Below are positions 20,205 through 31,846 of a stretch of DNA of 64,000 nucleotides, piece by piece. The notes under the pieces are model-generated. The model ran no database searches. It was not told the origin of the DNA and was given only the letters and a program-made list of their open reading frames with translations. A program made the position numbers and the translations under genes. This DNA is from Cystobasidiopsis lactophilus. Taxonomy: Eukaryota; Basidiomycota; Agaricostilbomycetes; Agaricostilbales; Chionosphaeraceae. Location: NCBI GenBank assembly GCA_001599975.1, contig BCIO01000004.1:2143328-2207327 (forward strand), in the 5' to 3' direction. Numbering within the stretch: position 1 is the stretch's first letter; the number at the start of each line of letters is the position of its first letter.

Positions 20205-21224
20205 TCACTTCAACTTGGAGACGGTGAGGCCTGAGGGCGCTTGAGTTGGAGCACATGAAGCATGTGAGGTCTGCCCACCTCGGGCAGAGAGGAATGTCTG
20301 CAGGTGGCGAACGATCTCTGAATCAGAATGCGGTTCCTTGAGCAGAGTCATCGCCTCGGCCAAATGCGAGGCCTGGTCGTGCTGTATCTGCTGCGTTATC
20401 GCAGGTGAAGATCCAGAGCACGAGGGACTCACGATGTCTGCCGCTGAGAAGACCGACCCGTTGTCGCTGTCGTCGTCCTCCTCGGGACTTGTCCAAAACT
20501 TCGCGTGTAGCTTCCGAGCCTGTCTTGGGCTGAGGAGATCGGCTTCCTGGACGCCTCTTCTGAGGTAGTCGATCAATATGCGCGCGCTCTCGACGCTGTA
20601 AAGGGGGTGATTGGAGTCGAAGGTGAACCTGACGCTTCGCTTCCTGTCGTCGTTGTCTGGCATGCGAAGCTGAGTGGCGATCTCGAGACAGAAATCTGAT
20701 ACACACCTTCGCAGAGATGAAAATGTTCATGTGACAGATACAGCGGTCGAATATGGAGAGCAGTGAACGCATTCAGGTCGAATGCCCTCAGCGATAGGAA
20801 GAGGACCGGGTCGTCATCATCGTCGATCAAATCAGAGGCCTAATCGCTTGGTCAGATGTCTTGATTCATAGCACACGGTCGAACCTACTATAATCGATTC
20901 GATGTCGCCAAGTCGGAAGTGCATCATTGTGGGGTAGCGAGCGTAAACCCCAGCCTGAGCTGCAACGCCTCGCATCGAAATCTGCCACTGTCCCAGCTCC
21001 CCTCTGTAGAAGTGAGAGTCGGTGGGATCAACATGAAGCATGGCCGTGGCGTCGTTCGCGTAGTTCTGGGGATCCAGGCCGAATCCGATTGCCTTCAAAG
21101 GCAAAACAAAGGCTTGCTTGGGCCTTCGGAGGACGGTCTGACTATATGGCTTGGTTGCCGACATTTTCCGAGAGAGTGAAAAGCGCGATTCGTCGTCCGC
21201 TGCACCCGGATTGTATTGAACCAT
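20205..21224 (-). CDS. Unidentified protein, about 306 residues
   Basis: Three exons (minus): 21224-20889, 20839-20707, 20656-20205, introns 49-50 nt, all in phase. The reading starts MVQYNPGAADDESRF. It contains AFVLPLKAIGFGLDPQNYAN, TDSHFYRGELGQWQISMRG, a Met/Phe-rich stretch MMHFRLGDIESI, an Asp run, and VRFTFDSNHPLYSVESARI. The tail is acidic and Ser-rich and ends SGLTVSKLK. I do not recognise a family. The mixed alpha/beta composition in the first 200 residues suggests one globular domain. No signal peptide or membrane segment is seen. It converges with the palmitoyltransferase gene. Confidence 0.55.
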
Positions 21225-22159
21225 CGAAGAGTTCTGGAGTGTGGTGCGCGGGGGAGGACAAGGACGGTTGTCCGAACGAGAGCCTGTCTTTGCGCAATCC
21301 TCTTGCAAGAACGTGTGCAATGGTGCGACCGAAAAGCAAGAGATAAGAGATATTGCGGTGAAGCAAAAGCCACATAGGGTCTCATCGCAAAAAGCACAGC
21401 TAAGGCGGCTTACCTCCCGACCCTTGTTCCGTCGGGGTGGTCAGTGCGATTGTGCTTATCGTTTGGAACAGTCTTTCTACTTTGAGCGCATCCCAGACCC
21501 AATCCGGAAACATGGACAGGATCATCAGACGCCCGACGCAAAATCTGGTCAAACGACAGCAGACACAGTACGTCGCGGGATTCCACAGCTTTGAAATGAC
21601 GAGTGAATCCCATTTGCAAGTACCAAAACGGGCTTCTAGAAGGCGCAGACGGACGCGAGGGCAGATAGCAATCCGCCTGCTGGCAAAAATCGCAAGCAGG
21701 ATCGAGCCAATCCCATCCTGGCAGCTGGTTGGACCTCGGTCTAGCCGACAGGTAGCAACAGTAGCACTGGCAAAGAAACCCGGCCAATCCAGGCAGCGTG
21801 CGAAGCAATGATGAGGACACCGACACTTTTTGGTGGCAAAAGTGGACAGTGGCCACGAATGACCTGAAAACGGAGCCGCAATCCTGTCTGTGCGTGTACA
21901 ACGATGACATCATGAGGCAATGAATCTAGCAAGCAATGGAAATGGCCGTCCTAGACCACAACTATAGGATTGGGAAGACCCCACCAAAACCGCTTCGACG
22001 TTTTTGCGAAAGGTTGACCAGCCGCTCTGGAGAACGGGGCTGCCGGGCAGAACTAGGAGGAGAACGACCATTGTCAGTGCAGCGCTCTATTGCCAGCAAA
22101 AAGCGCGCTAGCGACGAACTGACCAATGCCAACGCAGCACCTTTCGGACGTCGATAATA
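21225..22159. other. Intergenic, about 930 bases
   Basis: Frames of up to 167 codons occur on both strands but have no motif, and their codon pattern looks random. Nothing supportable. It probably contains the promoters of the flanking divergent genes. Confidence 0.4.
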
Positions 22160-23386
22160 ATGCCGGCTTCCTTGTCCTTACTGCCGTCAGAGATACTGAC
22201 CGACATTTTCTCCTATGTCGTGCAAGAGACGGAGGGCGTGTTGGGCTCAGGCAGCAGGCGCGCGCTCTTTACCGACGTCGTGCTAATGTTCAAGCACAAA
22301 CGACTCCTCCAACTCTGGATCGCAGTTTTCTGCAAATGGAACTCGCTCTTAATCGACAGCTTCGATCTACAAGTTGACCGAGAATCGCGGTTCTTGAACT
22401 GGGTCCTTCAATCAAGCTCCGACATTCGCTCCAACATCCAGAAGCTCGAGTTTCAGCTCTCCTTCACCAAAGCGGACGTCTTTAAGACGCTGGGGAATGC
22501 GACCCAGTTTCTCGGCAAGCTGCCCCAGCCCGTGGGCCTGATCGAAGTGTCCATCGCCTTCTGGCGCGAAATGACGGCGGAAGAGTGGCGAGAGCTCTGC
22601 AGTTGGCTCGCGATGTTGCAGCCGTACGGCAATATTCGCAGGCTGTTGATCAAGTGGATGACACAGGATGAGCACCTTTTGGATCTGCCTGCCTTGATCG
22701 AGGCCTTGCAGCACGCGCCGTCCCTGCTGCTGCTGTCCTTGGACGGCTGTGCAGAATTCTGTCCCAGGACGGACCTGCCAAAGATGGAGGCCTTGCGACG
22801 CCTGGCCCTTGATGGCGTCTACTGTGCCCTCCCGCCGATCACCAAAGGGCTGCGCATCTTGCAGTACTGCCCCAATCTGACACACCTGGACTTGGCGCTC
22901 TCGCAAGAAAATCCAGACCGTGCTTTGACTTTCCTCCCCACATCGGTCACCAACCTCAGCCTTCGTTTCGCGGCCTCCACGCCCCTAGAAGTGGACGTTG
23001 TCTTGCCGACCTTTGAACACATCTCTCAAGCGCACCATCTCCAAGCACTCAGCGTTGCCGGTTTCCTCTACCCAGACGAATACTGGACGGCAGCCCTTGA
23101 AAGCCTGCCGAAATCGCTACTTGTGCTCAGATGGTTTAACGTGGAAGACGCGGATGGCCTCCACACGCTTTTGGCCGCCTTCCAGAAAGATGGTTTGCTT
23201 CCCCGTTTGAAGACGTTCGACCTTGGGCTTTATGTGTGGACGAAGGACTCTGAAGATGAATCAGAAGAAGAGGAAGAGGAAAGGGACCAACACGAGGTCG
23301 AAAACGCGAAGCAAAACCAATTGCTGGAGATTTTCACGGAGCTGTGCGCCACTCGGGGTGTGCGCGTCGAGAGCCACAACATCTGA
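22160..23386 (+). CDS. F-box-like/LRR protein, tandem paralogue 1
   Basis: A single exon of 408 codons. The N-terminus MPASLSLLPSEILTDIFSYV looks like a short F-box helix. The rest is rich in Leu-containing repeats: LLLLSLDGCAEFCPRTDLP, LRRLALDGVYC, NLTHLDLALSQENPDRALTFL, VTNLSLRFAAS. These are LRR-like. A Glu run, EDESEEEEEERDQ, precedes the C-terminus. F-box/LRR proteins are substrate receptors of SCF ubiquitin ligases. A Skp1 contact is not proven here. Its lack of introns stands out against the intron-rich neighbours. The next gene is a clear relative. Confidence 0.65.
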   Translation: MPASLSLLPSEILTDIFSYVVQETEGVLGSGSRRALFTDVVLMFKHKRLLQLWIAVFCKWNSLLIDSFDLQVDRESRFLNWVLQSSSDIRSNIQKLEFQLSFTKADVFKTLGNATQFLGKLPQPVGLIEVSIAFWREMTAEEWRELCSWLAMLQPYGNIRRLLIKWMTQDEHLLDLPALIEALQHAPSLLLLSLDGCAEFCPRTDLPKMEALRRLALDGVYCALPPITKGLRILQYCPNLTHLDLALSQENPDRALTFLPTSVTNLSLRFAASTPLEVDVVLPTFEHISQAHHLQALSVAGFLYPDEYWTAALESLPKSLLVLRWFNVEDADGLHTLLAAFQKDGLLPRLKTFDLGLYVWTKDSEDESEEEEEERDQHEVENAKQNQLLEIFTELCATRGVRVESHNI

Positions 23387-24017
23387 AGGGCAGCACTGTT
23401 CTTTCTTCCATCGCCTGCGATGTGGCACTTTGGTGGGACCTCTGGCAGATCCTTGCTCGTTGGGCGAACTCGCCACCAGTAAGTGATTGTGCACCTGCAC
23501 GCCCTTTACTCTCCTGCTGAGTTCACCAGTAGTAGTGTCGGCACAGTGCCAGCACGCAGCGCGGCGGTGGAGTCGCCTCGGCCAACGCCAGGCCATGGTT
23601 TTGCTTTTCAGCCTAAATGGCACCACCACCACGACCTTCTCATCTGCCGCACGGCGTGCTGCTGTTGTTGGGGCTGCTGCCGGCGTTGGGGCCGATGGTG
23701 CCTTATCGCGCCATTAGCGCCAAAATCCGGTAATTTCCGTCGCGGTCCCGTGACCAAATTGGTTCCAGCCGAAGCGCCCTTGGGTTTGGCTCGCCGTCCA
23801 CTTCCGGCCGCCCTTGACTCGCTTTTCGTTGCTTTTCCACACGCACCACCTTGGCCACTGCACACGGTTTCCATTTGGGCCTGCCTCTTATCGTCCTGCT
23901 TATCCGATGTGAGCTTTCGATTCCGCATGAGATGCCCCTGATGCAAGCCTAACGCGAATCGCTCTAGAGCCTATTGATTTGGACAGCAACCGGCCACATC
24001 TACACCATCAACAGACC
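23387..24017. other. Intergenic between tandem paralogues
   Basis: About 630 bases with no supported gene. Cys/His-rich open frames here (for example near 23640) arise from CAC and TGC runs and look spurious. Confidence 0.4.
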
Positions 24018-25217
24018 ATGGCTGGATTCCAAAGTTTACCCAATGAGCTGGTGCTCAAGATTTTCGAGGACGACGCGCCTTGCCAGTTCTTCGACCTTGC
24101 CGCCGCTGAGCTCGATAGCCGGAAAGTCCTAGATGAAGAGCTGTTCTTTCGCAACAAGCGCTTCCTGCCGCTTTGGTTGCAGACGTGGTACGGGCAGCAC
24201 CGCGTGGTTCTCAAGGAGAGCGACTTCAAGAGGCGCGAGTCGCCGTTCTTGGTTTGGGCCGCCCGCTCGTCCCTCGGCTTCAAGGAGCACGCGCCGCACG
24301 TCCGCCTCCAGCTTTCCTTTGGATTTTGCCCGCATATCGACGTTGCGGCGCGCACGAGCAATGCAGTCGATTTCCTGAGCGAGCTCAACCCGCTTCGGCG
24401 CATCCGTCATATCTACGCGTCCATCTCCTTTGAGACTCCCAAGCCGACCATGCCAGACACCGACCACCTCGGCCTCGTCACCCTGCTGAAGACGCTGCAA
24501 GCCCACGGCAACGTGCGCGAGTTCAAAGTCGATTGGCGCCACGCCGACATCTACCCCCTTGATTTCAGCCGCCTACTGTTTTCGATGCCCACACTCGAGC
24601 ATCTCGACCTGTCTGGCTGCCAAGAATGTGACCCAGCGATGCTCTTGGCCCCTTTGAACCGCCTGACGACATTGACGCTCGGATCGCTCTATCAGTCCTA
24701 CGCCGGCCAGCCCTCTGGCACCCAGCTGCTCAAGTTCACGCCCAACCTCAAGAGCTTGTCGCTGTTCCTGGAGGAGGAGCACCCGGAAATGGCGTTGTCC
24801 AACCTGCCGAAGTCGGTGACACACCTTTACCTCAACTTTGCCCGCTTGCGCCGCTCGCCCGAGGCCTGCCTCTCCGTCCTCGAATCCCTCTCGCCTGAGC
24901 AGCCGCTGGACACGCTCATCCTCCGCAACTTTGAATGCGGCAATCGCGCTTTTGGCGCCTTGGCCTGCCTCCCGCTCAATCTGCGCAAGCTCGAGATCGA
25001 CGTCACCAAGCTCACGCCGCTCGTTTCCGTCTTTGATGTGGCCGGACAGAGGGCGGCCTTGCCTGTGCTGAAGGAGTTGGACGTGAACGTCGGGGTGGGC
25101 GACCGGGTTAATGGCGGGGAGGACATTGAAGCGCTGGGCAAGGAGCTGCAGCGGCTGTGCGGCCCACGCTTAGCGGTGTCTGTCCAAGCCGTCCAAAACT
25201 GGACGGAGCGTGTGTGA
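24018..25217 (+). CDS. F-box-like/LRR protein, tandem paralogue 2
   Basis: A single exon of 399 codons starting MAGFQSLPNELVLKIFEDD, an F-box-like opening. Leu-rich repeats follow: TLEHLDLSGCQECDPAMLLAPL, LTTLTLGSLYQ, LKSLSLFLEEEHPEMALSNLP, VTHLYLNFARLRRSPEA. The blocks 'LDLSGCQE', 'ENP/EHPxxALxxLPxSVTxLxL' and 'FxxxxxLxxL' recur at matching places in the upstream gene, so the two are diverged tandem duplicates. Same inferred SCF-receptor role. The start at 24018 is the first ATG of the frame. Confidence 0.65.
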   Translation: MAGFQSLPNELVLKIFEDDAPCQFFDLAAAELDSRKVLDEELFFRNKRFLPLWLQTWYGQHRVVLKESDFKRRESPFLVWAARSSLGFKEHAPHVRLQLSFGFCPHIDVAARTSNAVDFLSELNPLRRIRHIYASISFETPKPTMPDTDHLGLVTLLKTLQAHGNVREFKVDWRHADIYPLDFSRLLFSMPTLEHLDLSGCQECDPAMLLAPLNRLTTLTLGSLYQSYAGQPSGTQLLKFTPNLKSLSLFLEEEHPEMALSNLPKSVTHLYLNFARLRRSPEACLSVLESLSPEQPLDTLILRNFECGNRAFGALACLPLNLRKLEIDVTKLTPLVSVFDVAGQRAALPVLKELDVNVGVGDRVNGGEDIEALGKELQRLCGPRLAVSVQAVQNWTERV

Positions 25218-25652
25218 GGAATCAGTTTGGAGGTATGTGGTTTTTCGCTTGGTGGCGTTTCAAGCCGCAGATCCTTATTATCATTCCGGAGCAGATTCAT
25301 GCCCTTCACCTTCACTTTCTCTATTCTAGGTAAGCTTTAGACCTGACAGGGTGCTACGGGGAGTTGCTGATCCACGGAATGCAGATTATATAGGCTGGCC
25401 CTTTTCACCTCTTTTACAACAGACCTTTTAGACCTCTTTCCAGTCTCTATCCTTCAAGCTGGGTGTGTAAAATGTAAATTCTGTGATAATGGCACTATCA
25501 ATGCTTTGTTCCTTGAAGATCTTTGAAGGGGTCTAGCATATTTCGGCGGTGACGGCATGCAGCTGCCCAAAGGGGGCATTCGAGGCGCCGGAAAAAAAAA
25601 CCTCAAAACACCTCCCAAAGGAATTGTTGTGCCTGCGCCGCCGACTACAGAG

Positions 25653-28548
25653 ATGGCCTTCAACAGAGGGCAGTTCTTTGGCTCGTTCGAGGACGAGAGC
25701 AGCTCGCCGTTTGGAAGCGGCAGCTCGCCTCAGTCGCCGCGCTCGAGCGAAGGCGATGCCTCGCTGCCATCCGAGACGATCATCGACCTGCAGACGTCTT
25801 CGTCCCTCGCCTCGTCCACGTCAAATCGCGGCGACGATGAAGAGGAAGACTACGAGGCAGAGTCGTCGTCCAGGCTGCTGCACTTTGGCCCTTCGCGCGC
25901 TTCCTCCCGCGCCGCCTCTCCCCTCCCCAGCTTCTCCCGCCCGGCCACGCACACGCACATCCACCACCACTACCACCACGGCTCGGCCAGCAGCTCGGCC
26001 CTGCCCTCCGCCGAGTCGGTGCCCGACTACTTTGACGACGCATCCTACCGATCCTCGTCCTTGGCCAGGAAGCTTGGCTTCTCCCCCGCCGCGTCCTCGT
26101 CCTCCCTCAAGCGCAATGGGTCGTCTTACAGTAACAACGGCTTTTGGTTTTCGTCTCGCAAGGGCCGGCGGAGGGACTCCAACCTCAGGGATCTGCCGCC
26201 GCCGCCGTCCTACTCGATGCTCGGCTACCAGTCCTCGCCCAACGCGGGCGACGGCTCGGCCACCGGCTACAGCTACCTCGAGTCGTCCACCTACCCCAAC
26301 TACCCGTATTCGAAAACCATCCGCCAGTGGATCGCGCGCATCCTGCGGCAGCCCTTTGTACCGACCCAGCCCCTGTCCGTGCTCTTCACCTTGGTCCTGC
26401 TGGTCTCCTTCTTCTTCTCGGCTACCACCTTGGTCGTCCACATCCTTAACAACGACAAAGCGCCGACGCCCTGGCGAACTTTTTGCGAGGAGCAGGCGCC
26501 CTTCCCACACCATCTCGCCGATTCCCTCGCGCCCACCAACGTCTTTGTCGGCGTCTTTTCCACCGATGCCGCCTACGAGCGCCGCCACCTCATCCGCTCC
26601 ACCTACCTCCGCCACACCCGCCCCTTGGACCCCGTCACGGGCCGGCCCATGTCTAACGTGCAGCTCAAATTCATCCTGGGCCGCCCTAGACCCTCCCACG
26701 CCCGCCGCGTCGCCCTCGAGATGGAGACGTACAACGACGTCGTCGTGCTCGACATTGTCGAGAACATGAACAAGGGCAAGACCTACTCTTTCTTCCAGTG
26801 GGCGAACCAAAATGCCACCGTGCCCGTCTTCTACCGCTCCGCAGACGCCCCCGGTGCCGCCGCCGACACCGTCCACGTCGGCTTTCAAAAGGCGGACTAC
26901 GTCGTCAAGGCGGACGACGACGCCTTCTTGGTCTTGAGCGAGATTGAAAGGCACCTGCGGGTGTCGCCAAGGCAGCAAACCTACTGGGGATGTGCGTTGG
27001 CCTCTTCACCTTTATCAGTGTTCCTTTCTGATTCAGGCTACCTGATCTTGCACAGATTTGGTCCGGAACCTGTTTATGGCAGGCGAGGCTTACGCACTTT
27101 CATGGGATCTGGTCAGCTACATCGCTTCCAACCCAGCCTTGGCCGACGTTTCGACCGGCGCCGAGGACAAAAAGGTGGCCCGCTGGATGCGCCTTCACCC
27201 CAACGCAACCAACATCAACTGGGTCACCGAGCGCTGCTGGATCTACGACCACCCCAAGTCGGGCACCACCTACGCCCACGGCTTCCTCTTCCCAGACCAC
27301 GTCGAGCGCATGCGCCTGGAAGCCCAGCGAGGCATCACAGAGGAAGAACGGCTGGCCAGGGGTGGTGATTGGTCGCCGTCGTACTCCACCGTGTCCGCTT
27401 TTAACAAGCCCTACTCGGCGCCATCGGAGGGCTTGACCATCGAAGAGGAGGTTGAGGCTCTGGTCGAAGGTGGCGGTGCGTGGGGCCCGGAGGATGCGTG
27501 GAAGGAAGCGCCCGTGCCTAAGTCGCAGTACGTCGACTACCACAAAATTCGCTTTGCCGCTGGCGACTCTCGCCTGCACTTGCCCGCGCACATGGACACC
27601 ACCATGCAAAGTAGCTTGTTGGAGGCCCGCTCACTGTTCGCTGTCTCTCTAGTTGCGAGAAGGAACGAGTGCTCATTTCATTTGACCTTAAACAGTGACG
27701 CGGGCAACACGCGGTGGAAGTGGAGCAAAGGCGCCAACGACTTGATCCGCGACGTCGAAGAGCCGCTGTTCCAAGAACACGAACTGCAGGGCCACTCAGA
27801 GCTTGCCAACGCCGATGACGACGTAATGAACCCGGTCAAGGGCGTGCCTCGCCAGCGCCACGCACAGATGCCGTCCGGCGTCTCCACGGAATACGAGCAC
27901 CTGGTTCCTCCGCCGTCTCTTCGCTACGACACAACCAAGCTCACGCTACGGAGCCGCCGCATGCTCAACCTGCCGTACGGCGGCACCGTCGTCGTGCACT
28001 TCCTAAAACGGAACGAGTGGTTTATGGAAACTGCCCTTGCTCTCCTTGGCCGCCAGAACTTCTGGGACACTGGCCTTCAACCTTACGCCTACTCGCCGGC
28101 TCTGGCACCAGCGGACGAGGCTGCACTTTCCTTCCCTTCAGCTCAAACTGATTGGGACGGCAAGCGCACCGTGCAGGTGGTGGACGACCTAGCTCAATGG
28201 GGCGCCCCTCGCATGTTCGGCTCGCCCTTGGTGCGCGAAAACGGCTACGTCAGCGAAGGGCGCGAGTCCGAGTTTGAGCGGCTCGCTCCGCTTCCGCTAG
28301 CTGGCGGCGACCAAAAGAAGATCGCCCCAATCCGCGGCAAGCCCAAGCTCGGCTACGCGGACCCAGACGCTCCAGATTCGTCTTCCGTCCAGTCATCTTT
28401 GCTGTCGTCGTCCACCATTCCAAGCGACAGCGAGGCGCCGGCGACGTTAAGCTCGACCTCAACTGAGGAAGAGTCGGCCACCTCATCCAGCGACACGGAG
28501 GAGGAGCCAACAACCACACACTTGGTCATCCAACCTAATAGGCCATGA
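25653..28548 (+). CDS. Type II membrane glycosyltransferase, GT31 (beta-1,3-galactosyltransferase) like
   Basis: Two exons: 25653-26991 and 27056-28548. A 64-nt intron splits Tyr in TYWG-Y-LVRN. A Ser-rich cytosolic N-terminus is followed by one membrane anchor, SVLFTLVLLVSFFFSATTLVV (about 26375-26440). The lumenal catalytic region has NVFVGVFSTDAAYERRHLIR, LKFILGRPRP and VVLDIVENMNKGKTYSFFQW. It also has the metal-binding Asp motif in YVVKADDDAFLVL, then MAGEAYALSWDLV and NWVTERCWIYDHPKSGTTYA. This is the fungal GT31 order. It probably acts in the Golgi on glycans. An upstream in-frame ATG (25557) lies before an A9 run and is less likely. The C-terminal 100 residues are low-complexity Ser/Glu. 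Confidence 0.8.
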
Positions 28549-28813
28549 TTTGGCTTTCAGTACAGAGACGGAGGGGTCATGGGAAGGCTGTGGGATATTG
28601 GTGGCGGCGAAATTTACGGACCATTGGTTTGCCTTCGTTTATTGCGTTCTTCTTCGCTGTGTGTACTTGTAGATGCCCTCATTCCTTCCTTCAGTTTGCA
28701 AGGTCTATATCATTTTCCCCGCAAGTCCTCGGAAAAGAAAAGTGTCTGCGAGCTCCGAGCTCACGCCCACATTCGCTCGAGGTTGTTGCCCCTTGTCCAT
28801 CAACTTGACGGAA

Positions 28814-29952
28814 ATGGCCAATTTGCTCGACCTCCCTTTGGAGCTGCTGCAGAAGATCATCGGCTTTGTTCAAGGTCTCCAGGCTCATGCGGCTTTGAGC
28901 CAGACGTGTCAGGCTTTGCGAAACGAGTACGGAAATGAGGAAGACTGGAAGGCCCTGGCCCATGCTGCCAACTTCTCTCGCTCGACTCATTACCTTCAGA
29001 ATGCTTCGGGAGACCTCAATTGGCGCGCTTTGATAGGTGAGAACAACGCAGGGCTCAGTGCGACCCTTGACTGACTGCCGTGGCCCTCAGCTGGCATTGT
29101 CCATCATACTCTGGCCTGCAAGCTGTGCCAAGTCGCTGCTTCGGAACAATACCAAAGCGCTCTCATCGATCGATCGCAGATCAAAGGTGAGGCGGTCGCT
29201 CTCTGCGTTCGTTGGGCCTGGCTGACCTCTGGCACAGCCATCGTCACTCTCAAGAAGGACAGGCCCAGAACGAAGCCAGGCAACAAACCCAAAGAAGACA
29301 ACAATGCTCCCGAGGTGCAGCTGCATACCCTCTTAGCGCAAGATTCCACGGATCCTGGCAGCGACAGACCCTATTCTTTGGAGGTCCGCTGGCACGAGGA
29401 ACGCGATGTGACTCGTGCTCGGGTTTGCATGGATGATAGCATGGAGTTCATTCCTACCAACCACACTGGCGACGGCGAGCATTTGAGCTACGAGGGCGTG
29501 CCTCTAGCCACCCACCCTATGCTCGCCAGCTTGCAGGCTACCAACCCGCCCATCGGCAAAGTCCAGATCTCTTATGCTGCCGACTTTGATGATTTCGTCA
29601 CTTTCATGGGAGCGAAGGTCGAGCTCAACGGAGAAGACTTGGACGAGGAATTCTGGATGGAGAGTCCTTACGCCTTCGGTGACGAGGGTGTCTACCACAC
29701 TTCTGATTCTTGGCGAAGCGCTCCTTTGGTCAATGCAGATGGGTTGACGGTGCTCGACATCCTGGCTGGAGCGGGTGATTGGTAAGGGGATTTCTCTATG
29801 TAGTTGCCTGATCTGCAGCCCATCCCCTCGATGTAGCCCAGGATACCCGGCCTGCATAGCACGAGATGGAGAGAGCTATATCTACAACGGCATGGGCATC
29901 AATCCAGTGTACGGAGCGCATGGCGTGATCTATGCCAAGTGTGTCATTTGAA
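28814..29952 (+). CDS. F-box protein
   Basis: Four exons: 28814-29036, 29091-29186, 29238-29781, 29837-29952. MANLLDLPLELLQKIIGFVQ followed by AALSQTCQALRNEYGNEEDW is a recognisable F-box (residues about 4-45). The second exon has Cys pairs ACKLCQ. The third carries WHEERDVTRARVCMDDSMEF and YAADFDDFVTFMGAKVEL. The end is YIYNGMGINPVYGAHGVIYA. F-box proteins bind Skp1 in SCF ubiquitin ligases. The substrate-binding part is not recognised. The substrate is unknown. The gene is unrelated to the intronless tandem pair upstream except for the F-box itself. Confidence 0.7.
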
Positions 29953-30136
29953 GACAGCCGCCTGGAGTTCCTTTTGGCGAAGTTGCAAAGGGATACGTTG
30001 CTTGCTCGTCTGCCGAAGGCGAAGCACAATATAGAATTCAAATCTGGGGTGTTGCCGAATAATGCCCGGCGCCCGCGAGAACTACAATGTACGGTCGTTC
30101 GAAGGAACGCCACCCTGTTCAAATCCGAGTTCAGGC

Positions 30137-31846
30137 CTAGTCGTCTTTGAACGTCAGCTCTTGCTTGAGGAGGTCCGCAAGCAATTCATGACTGGCCTCG
30201 TCGAGCTGCTTGGGATGGTCCGGCTGTTTCCTGAGTTCCCTCCAATGACGGGCAATCCAGTTGACCTGCTTCTTGCGAACCTGTCGACATTATTAAGCCA
30301 TGAGGTAAAAGCTGCGAGGTGACGAGTTCCTCACCTCAGGAAAGGTTGCAGAAAACGGGCGGGAGGCTTCGGGGATGGAGTTTTGGACTTTGAGGCCCTT
30401 GATCATCTCCGCCTCGCACAAGCTCTTCAACCCTTGCAATCCTAGCTTGTCACTGAGTCGATAGGCGCTCCTGGGTGACACAGCAAAGTCCTCGGGCAAG
30501 GCGACCATGCCATGCGAGGAAGCGATGGTGCCAGCGGGGGCGGAACGCAAAGGCTTGAACTTGATGCTGTTGGTGTAAATCCAGCACAAAACGGCTCGCA
30601 TGGTCTCGAAGCTGTTGCTCGTTTAGTTGAAACCTAAACAGGTTGCGGTAGACAGCCTACTGGAAGTCGCAAACTTGGACGATGGGCAAGGCACAGTCTT
30701 CGATAACCTGTCGAGAGGGTGAGCGCGTTTCTCGAGCCCTTTGTCTTGAGGCTTACCGATTCCTGAGATGGCTGGAGTTCCGACTTGGTATCACTCTCGG
30801 CATCAGAGTCGTCATCCAAAGTCTCTATGAGCCCGATGAGGCGTCAGCACAATCCCTTGACTTCAGAAGTGTCAAATGCACGTACCATCGGGAACTGGGA
30901 GCAGATTGGGTGGCGCGCATTGACTTTCAGCAAATCCAGAATGGAACACTGCCGTTGAGAACTTGCTCAGATGGCTCTGCCGGTGGGCAGCGGCGGGTAC
31001 TCACTCGTTTTGTAGTATTCGCACCCGGCAGAGAGTACATTCTGAGAAGCGTAGATCCGCTGCGAAGTTGGAAAGGTGAAAACAACGCTGGAGGACTTGG
31101 GATCGTCGAACATCGAGAAAAGCAAGGCATAAGGGCTGACGTCTGCAGTGGCTACCGAGATGGGAGGTGAATCTGCGCCCGTTTTGATGTCGATGGTCAT
31201 CACAGGTGTCTTTGGCCAAGTTTAGATATTTTCACCGAGAACCAAAGGGAGCTTGGGGCCTACCAAGTTCTGGTACTGCTTGCATTGCTCTTTAACCTTT
31301 GCACGCGAGACGAACTGAGACCAGCCCCAGGTGTTTTCTCCTCTGAATTCCTTTTCGCAGCTGCCCGACGCGATCAGGCTGTCGCCGATCGTCAACTGAA
31401 CAGGAGATTGAGAATCCTTTCTGGCTTGTGTTCCAGCTCTAACCTTGACGGTGAATTGCACGTAGGCAGGTTCTCTGCTGATTTCGATTGGGCGGAGAAA
31501 GACAGAGACGTGCTCCGGCCCGTTGCCGTCGGTGGTAGTGGTTTGGATCTGTCATGACCATCGCGTTGAATGGCTGAACGTCACTCTCGAAAGTGAGAGC
31601 TTCCGCAACTACCTTGTATGCATGGCCGTCGAAGACAAAAGGGGGTGAGTGCCACTGCGTATTGTGAATTGTGTTCCCCGAAGAGCTGTCGACGAGTGAC
31701 GGCATTTCCCAACGGTAGAAGCCCTGCAAAATACCACGATAAGCTTTGTAGCTCGCAAATTTCGGAGGGTTTCTTGCAGCCCGCACTTTCTGCTCGACGA
31801 AGGTGCCGACAGCAGGGTACTGTGTGTGGTCTGGGCCGAACAACAT
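30137..31846 (-). CDS. MATH-BTB protein (Cullin-3 adaptor type)
   Basis: Exons (minus) include 31846-31613, 31548-31264, 31209-31005, 30948-30885, one from 30823, and further short exons down to the stop at 30137. MATH domain: FYRWEMPSLV, SPPFVFDGHAYK, NGPEHVSVFLRPIEISREPAY, ENTWGWSQFVSRAKVKEQ, TPVMTIDIKTG. BTB domain: SSSVVFTFPTSQRIYASQNVL, AGCEYYKTMFHSGFAES, an acidic loop DETLDDDSDAES, FETMRAVLCWIYTNSIKF and AYRLSDKLGLQGLKSLCEAEM. MATH-BTB proteins present substrates to Cul3 ubiquitin ligase. The tail RKKQVNWIARHWRELRKQPD is specific to this gene. It converges with the F-box gene. Every join above keeps frame with introns of 50-64 nt. Confidence 0.75.

Noticed and set aside
21410-21913. 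167-codon minus-strand frame
   Set aside because: Cys/Leu-rich text without motif or splice partners. Treated as chance.
23483-23941. Cys/His-rich open frame as a zinc-finger gene
   Set aside because: Cys and His come from short CAC/TGC repeats with no spacing pattern, no splice support and no clear start context.
27613-27696. Second intron in the glycosyltransferase gene (GTAGCT...AACAG)
   Set aside because: Removing it breaks frame with the following coding text. The stretch is open when read through.
30948-31006. Apparent one-base frame slip in the MATH-BTB gene after GCEYYKT
   Set aside because: Using an acceptor 11 bases downstream gives a 54-nt intron and the standard KTMFHSGFAES, with no slip.
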